This document shows positions 22,426 to 28,345 of a stretch of 32,978 bases of DNA, one piece after another (positions within the stretch are counted from its first letter, which is position 1; each line of letters starts with the position of its first letter). Below the pieces are notes generated by a model that was given only the letters and a program-made list of their open reading frames with translations, had not been told where the DNA came from and ran no database searches. The position numbers were made by a program, and so were the translations under genes. The DNA comes from a virus: positions 1 through 32,978 of IMG/VR virus record IMGVR_UViG_3300007352_000036; one strand, given 5' to 3'.

Positions 22426-22863
22426 TCAAGCGTCAAAGAAATGAATTGGCGTAATAAAAGAGAAATCTCCAGCTTTTATTTTTTGTTTGATCTCAGGCCT
22501 CAACCCCCATTCATGAACATGATTCAGAGAAACACTCGGCCCCCCAGCACCTTGCGCCCACTCGCCTTTTCCAGCAAGAACGAGTTCACTCGCGCAACTA
22601 TGGCAACGAAAATGGCCATCCGAGCAGGAATGTACCTGGCAATAGTTCAAGCAGAAACAACAATCCCTGATTGTTGCTGGCGCTACTCGTATTTGAATCA
22701 AGTCGCTCATTCTGCCATCCACTGCAACACACGGAGCAGGCAACAACGCGGAACACTCTGAGCAATAAAGACAATGCTCTTTTCCGCCAGGAAGACTATC
22801 GGTGTCAAAGAATTCTATGTTGCCACACTCGGCACAAACAATTTCAATAAGATAGTCGCTCAT
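22426..22863 (-). CDS. Cysteine-rich double zinc-ribbon protein
   Basis: 145 aa. Overlaps the upstream stop as ATGA (22860-22863). Two zinc sites are visible: an N-terminal one with C10, C13, C31 and C34 (VCAECGNIEF and HCLYCSEC), and a central cluster RDCCFCLNYCQVHSCSDGHF with RCHSC, which looks like a phage zinc module. The C-terminus (WGLRPEIKQKIKAGDFSFIT) is helical. Base composition is lower in GC than in the late operon. It may bind nucleic acid. The gene ends directly upstream of the promoter region. Confidence 0.7.
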   Translation of the reverse strand: MSDYLIEIVCAECGNIEFFDTDSLPGGKEHCLYCSECSALLPAPCVAVDGRMSDLIQIRVAPATIRDCCFCLNYCQVHSCSDGHFRCHSCASELVLAGKGEWAQGAGGPSVSLNHVHEWGLRPEIKQKIKAGDFSFITPIHFFDA

Positions 22864-23030
22864 TCTTCCTCGGCATTATGCGTTTCAAACACTTTTTTTC
22901 CATCAACATAGATTTCAAATTCATAAAGCGAATCATCAAACCAATTCACGATATTTTCTTCAAACCACATCAAATCGTCTATCTTTTTACGTTCTCCAGA
23001 CGAAATCTCTATTGCGTAAATTTCTATCAT
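22860..23030 (-). CDS. Small acidic protein (56 aa), unrecognised
   Basis: A 171-base reading frame not visible as a long frame. The ATG at 23030 is preceded by GGAGG four bases upstream. The stop overlaps the next start as ATGA. The product begins MIEIYAIEISSGERKKIDDL, continues MWFEENIVNWFDDSLYEFEI and ends with an acidic tail (NAEEE). AT-rich codons differ from the late operon. Good coupling signals on both sides support it as real. Function unknown. Confidence 0.65.
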   Translation of the reverse strand: MIEIYAIEISSGERKKIDDLMWFEENIVNWFDDSLYEFEIYVDGKKVFETHNAEEE

Positions 23031-23080
23031 TCTTCCTCCGTCTCGTTTTCATACCTTGGCTCCATCGTAAACTTGACTGG

Positions 23081-23272
23081 CTACCCATGATAACTCCCAT
23101 GAAATACTAATCTGGATGCAATAAATTCCCGCCAAACACTTTCTGCCATCAGAAACACGCGCTCGCCATCTTTGCCGCAAATATGAATACCCGTTTTAGC
23201 CTTTGCACCACAATTCGGGCATATCTCTCCGATGACAAGATTACCAGTCACTGTTGTAGTAAGTTTATCCAT
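23081..23272 (-). CDS. Small zinc-ribbon-like protein (63 aa)
   Basis: The ATG at 23272 is preceded by GAGAGG at good spacing. An ATG at 23299 lies two bases after the preceding stop but has no clear ribosome site. Residues include C18, C21, H30 and C32 (EICPNCGAKAKTGIHICG), a plausible zinc ribbon. The C-terminus is WREFIASRLVFHGSYHG. Unknown function. Part of the zinc-protein run. Confidence 0.6.
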   Translation of the reverse strand: MDKLTTTVTGNLVIGEICPNCGAKAKTGIHICGKDGERVFLMAESVWREFIASRLVFHGSYHG

Positions 23273-23300
23273 TTCATCCTCTCGTCTGCTTGTCTCCATT

Positions 23301-23630
23301 TTACTCCGCCAAATACGTGGACGCCAGCAACTCCGCCACATCAGGCGCGGGATGCCACTCCTCGATACACCCACAGCCAGCCACCGAGCACCGCCACCGC
23401 ATGGACAAAATCCTGCCATCCACCGCGCCGCATACCTCGATCTCTGCTGGCCGCTCGATCTCTAGGTCCACAGCCTGCCGAAACAGGGCTAGGCGCGTCG
23501 TGAAATACCGCAGAGACTTCCCGTTCACCTGCAACTCGGCCTTGACCCGTTCTGTCACGCCAAGCACGTGGCCATTCGCACATTTCCACTGCTTCGCGCC
23601 GTCCAATAACTGCCCGTCCAGATTTTCCAT
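23301..23630 (-). CDS. Small phage protein with Cys/His motifs, unknown function
   Basis: 109 aa. Start ATG 23630 has GGAG seven bases upstream and lies 15 bases after the two-hairpin element copy 2. The N-terminus QWKCANGHVLGVTERV has a CxxxH pattern. A second cluster is RWRCSVAGCGCIEEWHP. Central residues (SLRYFTTRLALFRQAVDLEI) suggest a helix. The family is not recognised. The structured element in its leader may affect its expression. Confidence 0.65.
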   Translation of the reverse strand: MENLDGQLLDGAKQWKCANGHVLGVTERVKAELQVNGKSLRYFTTRLALFRQAVDLEIERPAEIEVCGAVDGRILSMRWRCSVAGCGCIEEWHPAPDVAELLASTYLAE

Positions 23631-23645
23631 TCGTTATCTCCGTCC

Positions 23646-23700
23646 TGGACAAGGCGGCTTCATGCCGCCATTGTCCGTGTCAGCGACATGAGTCGCTGAT
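23646..23700. ncRNA. Two-hairpin structured element, copy 2
   Basis: Hairpin 1 pairs GGACAA-GGCGGC with GCCGCC-A-TTGTCC around loop TTCAT. Hairpin 2 pairs GTCAGCGA with TCGCTGAT around CATGAG. It aligns base for base with copy 1 over 55 positions, 38 identical, with six compensated pairs. It sits 15 bases before a start codon. Confidence 0.7.
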
Positions 23701-23711
23701 GCAATCACACT

Positions 23712-23762
23712 CCCTTCCCCTAAACGCGCTCTTCCGTTTGGGGGAAGGGTCGGGGATGGGGG
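23712..23762 (+). repeat. Family A palindromic element, copy 15 (long variant, intergenic)
   Basis: Arms CCCTTCCCCTAAACG and CGTTTGGGGGAAGGG with a tail ending GGGGATGGGGG. It fills most of the space between the two-hairpin element and the stop at 23774. Confidence 0.85.
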
Positions 23763-23773
23763 TCTCTCCATAA

Positions 23774-24178
23774 TCAACCGATCACAACACACTTCTCAGG
23801 CGCCCACCCCGCCCGAATCAGCACACAGCCATAAACATCCATCCCATCCTCTGCCCCCGCTGGCAAAAAACGGATGAACGAAAACTGTGCCGCCTGCCGC
23901 GCCGTCAACTCGAATAACTCTCGCGCCATGCGGATCGCCTCGCTCACCCGTTCCCCATCCAGCATCCTCCACACGCACAGCGGACGCCTCATCGCACGAT
24001 GAACCAACACCCTGCGAAACGGAAAGCTCGCCTGCACGTGCCACACTCCCCCATCCTGCCACCGCTTCACATCCGAACCATCGGGGAACCGCCATCGAAT
24101 CTCCTCATTGCTCATGTAATGCAAAAATTGCATCCAATCCGCAGAGAGACCATTCTCGATCCTGATCAACGAGTCCAT
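23774..24178 (-). CDS. Phage protein of unknown function (134 aa)
   Basis: Start ATG 24178 with GGAGG four bases upstream. The longer frame from 24208 lacks such a signal. It overlaps the end of the polymerase X-like gene. The sequence DSLIRIENGLSADWMQFLHY, then EEIRWRFPDGSDVKRWQDGG and FPFRRVLVHRAMRRPLCVWR is mixed alpha/beta with many Trp and Arg. No catalytic motif is recognised. It is followed by family A copy 15 and the two-hairpin element. Confidence 0.6.
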   Translation of the reverse strand: MDSLIRIENGLSADWMQFLHYMSNEEIRWRFPDGSDVKRWQDGGVWHVQASFPFRRVLVHRAMRRPLCVWRMLDGERVSEAIRMARELFELTARQAAQFSFIRFLPAGAEDGMDVYGCVLIRAGWAPEKCVVIG

Positions 24179-24810
24179 CTCGCCTCCCGCTCCCCAGGCT
24201 CGATCCACCCCAACCCGAGAAAATTCAGAAAATCAATCTCCTCAGGCATGGACAGTTTCGTACTCGGATCAGGGTTTTTCTCCTCTCGATCGCCCAGCCA
24301 CACCGCCCCATCCTGCACCCGATGCGTGTTCTTCATCGCGCCGCCATTGCGGACCCGCGTCACACACCAATGGCTGAACTCCGCAGGCCCCGTCCGTATC
24401 ACCATCTGCACGCCCCACTCCGCAGGCGGCGTCACCAGAAACAGATCAACTTTTACTGGATGAATGAGGGTTGTACTACCGCCCCAAGGCTCACCATCAA
24501 CGCCAAATTCCTGTGGATCAATGATCAGTTTTTTATACTTCTCGCCATCCTTTTCGCGCTGAAGTTTATTCTCCTGAAACAACTCTTCGAGAATCGCATC
24601 CAGTTTTGTCTTGAACATTTTCGGAATTGGCTTCCCAAACTCCGCCCGCGGACGGGGGACAGGCGTCAGATCAGGGATCGCCACGATCTCGATATCCTTC
24701 ACATCCGCCTTCCCGCGTCGGATCGAGCCAGCAATCTCAATGCGCGTACAGACAGGCCGCAAGCACTCCACCAGTTCCTCGGCAATCTTCAAAGCATCAG
24801 CGTGTTTCAT
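24166..24810 (-). CDS. Stand-alone family X polymerase-like nucleotidyltransferase
   Basis: 214 aa from ATG 24810, which overlaps the upstream stop as ATGA and has GGAGG five bases upstream. The palm motif IEIAGSIRRGKADVKDIEIV matches the pol beta/X fold: GS near residue 28, then D39 and E41, with a third acid D122 in KVDLFLVTPP. The thumb-like VQMVIRTGPAEFSHWCVTRV follows. There is no N-terminal 8 kDa lyase or PHP domain. Possible roles are DNA repair, end addition or nucleotide transfer. The D-x-E pair in place of the usual D-x-D is noteworthy. Confidence 0.8.
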   Translation of the reverse strand: MKHADALKIAEELVECLRPVCTRIEIAGSIRRGKADVKDIEIVAIPDLTPVPRPRAEFGKPIPKMFKTKLDAILEELFQENKLQREKDGEKYKKLIIDPQEFGVDGEPWGGSTTLIHPVKVDLFLVTPPAEWGVQMVIRTGPAEFSHWCVTRVRNGGAMKNTHRVQDGAVWLGDREEKNPDPSTKLSMPEEIDFLNFLGLGWIEPGEREARWTR

Positions 24811-25433
24811 CGCATCCTCCGTGCTTCCCATGCTGTCTTGAATTCTTCGTCCGACAAATCTTCTGGCGGGCCATCATAAATATCTAAGTGCGGAACTTCA
24901 AAACTAAACCTAGTAATCCGATCCGCATAAACATCCTCGAATTTTCTCCCGACTAGACAACGTGTTTTCCCCCACGTTGTTCCAGAAAATATATAAACTT
25001 TTCTTAGGTTTGAAGCGCTCCACATCTTCACCCCAGGGATCACCTCCACTCTCCTCGGGTCCCACCAGATGATCTCGAAATCATCCAGCATCTCATCCCG
25101 ATACTGCTTGAAGAAATCGAAAAACGCCAGCAGATCAGCAAAACCATCTCGCTCTGCCAACTCGCCTACCTCCCGCAACGACATCCACTCATAAACTCCC
25201 GCCTCATCTGCCCTCAATATTTTGCGCTCCCACGGGTACATAATGATCGGCTCGACCTTGATACACGGAGCAATAGCGAACCGAACCACATTCTTCGTCC
25301 GCCAATTCACAAACATCTGAATCCGATCCCCTGGCACGGTCGGTCTCTTCACCCTCCGCCTGCGAACCGTGTGCGGCTTTGCCCCAATCAAAATCGGAAA
25401 CACAAACCTAGTTTGAAATGGATACGCTGGCAT
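24807..25433 (-). CDS. ASCH-domain protein with extra C-terminal domain
   Basis: 208 aa. Start ATG 25433 has GGAGAG five bases upstream. Residues ~1-115 resemble an ASCH domain (FPILIGAKPHTVRRRRVKRP, then TVPGDRIQMFVNWRTKNVVR), a beta-barrel found in RNA- or modified-base-binding proteins of phages. The next segment DEMLDDFEIIWWD could end that domain. Residues ~130-208 (KMWSASNLRKVYIFSGTTWG, then KTRCLVGRKFEDVYADRITR) look like a second small domain, so this may be a fusion. It overlaps the polymerase X-like gene by four bases. Confidence 0.7.
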   Translation of the reverse strand: MPAYPFQTRFVFPILIGAKPHTVRRRRVKRPTVPGDRIQMFVNWRTKNVVRFAIAPCIKVEPIIMYPWERKILRADEAGVYEWMSLREVGELAERDGFADLLAFFDFFKQYRDEMLDDFEIIWWDPRRVEVIPGVKMWSASNLRKVYIFSGTTWGKTRCLVGRKFEDVYADRITRFSFEVPHLDIYDGPPEDLSDEEFKTAWEARRMR

Positions 25434-25703
25434 CTTCGCTCTCCTTTTTCACCTTCACAACCTTCCGACACTCCAGACAATACGGGTGGCCGCCTTTCCC
25501 TCGGCACTCATCACATAGGCGATAATCGCCAGGCTGGTACCACAACGGATCCTCGAATTGCAGTTCTTCCCATCCCATCCGCCCTCCCCGCCGCAATTCC
25601 AGCACGGAAGCCAGGATGTGCGATTACCGCACTCCGCGCATTCCAACCCCATGCCGATGTTCTCCAGATCATCAGGCAATTCCCGCACGCCAGAATCAGC
25701 CAT
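25408..25703 (-). pseudogene. Zinc-finger protein (DnaJ CxxCxGxG-like) split by a one-base frameshift
   Basis: The first frame (25703 down) reads MADSGVRELPDDLENIGMGL, then ECAECGNRTSWLPCWNCGGE and GGWD. The second frame continues EELQFEDPLWYQPGDYRLCD and ECRGKGGHPYCLECRK to 25408. Four CxxC pairs (CAEC, CWNC, CDEC, CLEC), with CxxCxGxG-like pieces, are complete only when joined. Adding one G to the GGG run at 25569-25571 restores a 98-residue frame of exact length. The start overlaps the upstream stop by 8 bases. Confidence 0.65.
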
Positions 25704-25920
25704 CTTTGGCCTCCTTCTCCAATTTCTTCAACTTCCTGCGAAGCAGAAGCGCCTTTGTCTTCTCGCCGCGCCGTTCACACCATTTCAATCCCAGTCGGAT
25801 GACAGCAATATCATCCTCGTTTGCCTCATAATGCTCCAGAGACGATTGCAAATCATCCACCGACGTATTCACCAAAAATTCAGCCCGCTTGAAATTGACT
25901 TGACCCTGTTTGTCGTCCAT
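25696..25920 (-). CDS. Small charged helical protein (74 aa)
   Basis: ATG 25920 overlaps the upstream stop (TGATG). The sequence MDDKQGQVNFKRAEFLVNTS, then LQSSLEHYEANEDDIAVIRL and a very basic C-terminal helix (CERRGEKTKALLLRRKLKKL) suggest a helical adaptor or nucleic-acid-binding protein. No conserved motif recognised. Confidence 0.6.
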   Translation of the reverse strand: MDDKQGQVNFKRAEFLVNTSVDDLQSSLEHYEANEDDIAVIRLGLKWCERRGEKTKALLLRRKLKKLEKEAKDG

Positions 25921-26117
25921 CACACACCTGCCTTCCGCACCGCGCTCCCCTTCCCTTTAGGGAAGGGGCTGGGGGTTAGGTTCTTCCTCTCCGCCTTCCC
26001 CGCGCACCCTTCGCACAGCGCATACCGCCGATACCCCTGCGGCCCAATCATCAGCACCTGGCGATATTTCTCAGCCAATTCCTTCTTACACACCGCACAC
26101 TTCGGTTTCAGATTCAT
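25920..26117 (-). CDS. Small zinc-ribbon protein (65 aa), C-terminus from a repeat element
   Basis: ATG 26117 is preceded by AGGAG. A start at 26159 has no such signal and overlaps the upstream gene. Two CxxC pairs (C7, C10; C35, C38: PKCAVCKKEL and YALCEGCAG) form a zinc ribbon. Residues ~47-58 (LTPSPFPKGKGS) are translated from family A copy 16, so the original ending has been replaced. Unknown function. Confidence 0.65.
   Translation of the reverse strand: MNLKPKCAVCKKELAEKYRQVLMIGPQGYRRYALCEGCAGKAERKNLTPSPFPKGKGSAVRKAGV
25947..25980 (+). repeat. Family A palindromic element, copy 16 (minimal form, inside CDS)
   Basis: Minimal form with arms CCCCTTCCCT and AGGGAAGGGG and tail CTGGGGGTTAGG. 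It encodes LTPSPFPKGKG at the end of a small zinc-ribbon gene. Confidence 0.8.
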
Positions 26118-26127
26118 AACAGCGCTC

Positions 26128-26307
26128 CTATTGCGAATAGATGTTTTGTTGATATGCAATCAAAACCAAACTTCCGCCATCATTCTCCCAAACCCCATAC
26201 ACATCATCATCCACGCTCTGAATGATGGCATTCTCTTCGGCATCCTCGATCTCATCGAAAAATTCACAATTCACATCGGGCCTTTGCAACACAGCAACAC
26301 GATACAT
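26128..26307 (-). CDS. Small acidic protein (59 aa), unknown
   Basis: The start ATG 26307 is set by a GGAGG five bases upstream and lies one base after the upstream stop. The earlier in-frame ATG at 26319 is inside the neighbour and lacks a ribosome site. The product begins MYRVAVLQRPDVNCEFFDEI, is acidic (EDAEENAIIQSVDDD) and ends LVLIAYQQNIYSQ. Function unknown. Confidence 0.6.
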   Translation of the reverse strand: MYRVAVLQRPDVNCEFFDEIEDAEENAIIQSVDDDVYGVWENDGGSLVLIAYQQNIYSQ

Positions 26308-26308
26308 T

Positions 26309-26533
26309 TCAGCCTCCATTGACTAAAATAATCTCGCCACATGTTGGGCATTTGACTTTAATACCTTCACGCCATAACCATTCCTGGCATTTAGGACATC
26401 GCATTACACCAGGATCGGCATTCATGGCAGCGAACCAGTTCACCTCTCCGTTTTCATCAACTGCATTCAACATATTCTTTTCGCCATCCTTCCAATCGAA
26501 GGGTTGGCCTTCGATGATGATTGGTCTTTGCAT
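26309..26533 (-). CDS. Small zinc-ribbon protein (74 aa)
   Basis: C46/C49 and C62/C65 (RCPKCQEW and KCPTCGEI) form a classic zinc ribbon in the C-terminal half. The N-terminus (MQRPIIIEGQPFDWKDGEKN) is unmotivated. It is probably a nucleic-acid or protein-binding ribbon. It directly follows the 161-residue gene and precedes the 59-residue gene. Confidence 0.65.
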   Translation of the reverse strand: MQRPIIIEGQPFDWKDGEKNMLNAVDENGEVNWFAAMNADPGVMRCPKCQEWLWREGIKVKCPTCGEIILVNGG

Positions 26534-26536
26534 CTC

Positions 26537-27022
26537 TTAGTCTCCGACTACTTCACCGTCAACGGACTCATCTCCGCCTGGCAACAACGGCGGCATCTTC
26601 CCGCTCTGATAGATCGCATCCAGTTGCGGCATCATCCATTGACCGACCGTCTGCCCGTTCGGAAGAACCATCCACGGCAGGAACTCTGTTTCCACCGTGC
26701 TGATATTGCTATTCACGGCTTCCAACTTGGCCTTGATCACCAAAGCCAGCGCGCGCCAGCGTTGACGAAGCGCCTGCTCATGGGCATTCGACATCTGCGT
26801 TACCGTTCGACTGCGGCCACGCTCGCTCTTTCGAAATGCGTCACGCGCAGGAATTTCGAGAACTGCTCGATACTGCCTTCCATTCAGCATGAACCCAATC
26901 ACCGCGCCGCGCTCCGACCAGCCGTACATGAAGCCAGTCGCTCCATAGCGTTGCAACGTCCGCTCGATTTCTGCCCGCGAACGATCAGGCGACACACTCG
27001 TTTGATTTGCATACACCGCCAT
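26537..27022 (-). CDS. Conserved phage protein (161 aa), function unknown
   Basis: ATG 27022 with AGGAGG five bases upstream. The N-terminus VYANQTSVSPDRSRAEIERT, then LQRYGATGFMYGWSERGAVI and FMLNGRQYRAVLEIP matches a small protein often seen in phages and prophages. Further on, HEQALRQRWRALALVIKAKL, then VETEFLPWMVLPNGQTVGQW fits the same family. I know of no solved function. It directly follows the ParR-like gene, with the stop of one overlapping the ribosome site of the next. Confidence 0.7.
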   Translation of the reverse strand: MAVYANQTSVSPDRSRAEIERTLQRYGATGFMYGWSERGAVIGFMLNGRQYRAVLEIPARDAFRKSERGRSRTVTQMSNAHEQALRQRWRALALVIKAKLEAVNSNISTVETEFLPWMVLPNGQTVGQWMMPQLDAIYQSGKMPPLLPGGDESVDGEVVGD

Positions 27023-27031
27023 CTCAGCCTC

Positions 27032-27286
27032 CTAATCATCATCAACCACAAACGCCGCGATAATCTCATCCGCCGCCTTGCGCGCCGCAACCACATCCCC
27101 ATCCTCGATGACAGTCTCGATCACCCCCCCCATCATCAGGCGGCGCATCACCAACGGAAAGCGTTTTCTCGGCGGCAATCCATCCAGCCACTCCAGCAAC
27201 GCATCCACCTGCGGATCAACGCCCCGCTTCAAATACCCGTCAATCCGCACACGCTCACTTGGTACTTTATCTTTTGGTCTCGCCAT
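27032..27286 (-). CDS. ParR-like small DNA-binding partner protein
   Basis: 84 aa. Its position just downstream of the ParM-like gene is the usual parMR order. The sequence RVRIDGYLKRGVDPQVDALL, then EWLDGLPPRKRFPLVMRRLM and MGG resembles ribbon-helix-helix ParR-type proteins (a beta strand, then a helix with basic residues, then a Leu-rich helix). The C-terminus is acidic, as in proteins that cap actin-like filaments. ParR binds centromere repeats and links the DNA to filament ends. Assignment is by size, position and pattern, so moderate. Confidence 0.55.
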   Translation of the reverse strand: MARPKDKVPSERVRIDGYLKRGVDPQVDALLEWLDGLPPRKRFPLVMRRLMMGGVIETVIEDGDVVAARKAADEIIAAFVVDDD

Positions 27287-27302
27287 GGTTCACTCCTCAT
27301 CT

Positions 27303-27360
27303 CCCCCTTTCTCCAAACGAGTTCTTCCGTTTGGGGAAAGGGGGACGGGGGGATAGGGGG
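27303..27360 (+). repeat. Family A palindromic element, copy 17 (long variant, intergenic)
   Basis: Arms CCCCCTTTCTCCAAACG and CGTTTGGGGAAAGGGGG with a tail ending GGGGGGATAGGGGG. It separates the ParM-like and ParR-like genes, with its purine-rich end next to the ParR-like start. Confidence 0.85.
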
Positions 27361-27367
27361 CTGGGGG

Positions 27368-28345
27368 TTACTTCCTATTCGCCAACTTCCACAACCCGCG
27401 CGCAATGCTCAACACAGGCAGATTCGGCACAAACGCCTTCATCCCGAACTGCGCCGTCAGCGCATCCTTCAAAATCAGTGCGCCGCCACCGACAACGATC
27501 ACCCTCGCAAAGCGGCGATAAGACTGCCCCCAACGCTTCTCGATCTCGCCGTTCACCTCGCGGCCCCAGATGGGAAGCGCAGATTTCAACTCGCTCTTCA
27601 TCCGTCCCGCCCGCAAGCGTTCATCCAGCTCGCCGAGCGAAAACAAACCAGCGTGATTCATCAGTTCCAGCAAACGACGCACACCGATGGTGTTGCCCTG
27701 CGTAAACCGCTCCACCGCGCCCTGGTCTTTTACTACCATCAACTCCACAGTGTTAAAGCCCACGCTGATCACCCCCACCTCGTCCAACAGCGCATCCGCT
27801 CGCTCCGCCTGAATTTGACCAGCCTCATCCAGCACATAATCAAACAGCGCGCCCACGGGCTGGCTCGTCAATCGCACCTGTCCAACCTCCAATTTGTGCG
27901 CCTTGCCGTCCACCTCGAATTCGTGGACACCCTTCAACCACGACTTCACGCCGCTCTGGAATTCCTTCGCCTTCTCCCCCACCATCATCTGCAACGGCAG
28001 TCCCACCATCAGCGAGATCGGCACGGCGAAAGCGCCATGCATCGCCTGATAATCCGCCAGCGTCCCATACAGCAACGCCCGCATTTCAGGCGCGCCCGTC
28101 AAACGGTCAAAATCCAGGTTCTCCACAGGACGCCCATACTCGTGCGCTCCCTGCCCGATGTAGAACGCGCCGAAACCACCGCGCACCTCCATCGGACGGC
28201 GCTTCGCCTTCAACCCAGTCATCCCTTCCAGGTGTCCGCCCGCGCTCGTTGCCACCTGGCTCACCACCTGCAACCCGCCTGCAGGTCCCCAAACCTTATT
28301 CGCCCCCATCCCCAAGTCCTCGCCGATGTAGATCATGTCGTTCAT
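27368..28345 (-). CDS. ParM/Alp-type actin-like ATPase
   Basis: 325 aa. Start ATG 28345 with GGAG seven bases upstream and overlapping the translocase stop. Actin-fold motifs are visible: phosphate 1 at YIGEDLGMGANKVW (D10), phosphate 2 in GVISVGFNTVELMVVKDQG and an adenosine-type motif VIVVGGGALILKDAL near the C-terminus. The sequence GGFGAFYIGQGAHEYGRPVE fits ParM-like plasmid actins. Such proteins form filaments that push sister plasmids apart. With the ParR-like gene, it is a candidate segregation system for an extrachromosomal phage. Confidence 0.75.
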   Translation of the reverse strand: MNDMIYIGEDLGMGANKVWGPAGGLQVVSQVATSAGGHLEGMTGLKAKRRPMEVRGGFGAFYIGQGAHEYGRPVENLDFDRLTGAPEMRALLYGTLADYQAMHGAFAVPISLMVGLPLQMMVGEKAKEFQSGVKSWLKGVHEFEVDGKAHKLEVGQVRLTSQPVGALFDYVLDEAGQIQAERADALLDEVGVISVGFNTVELMVVKDQGAVERFTQGNTIGVRRLLELMNHAGLFSLGELDERLRAGRMKSELKSALPIWGREVNGEIEKRWGQSYRRFARVIVVGGGALILKDALTAQFGMKAFVPNLPVLSIARGLWKLANRK

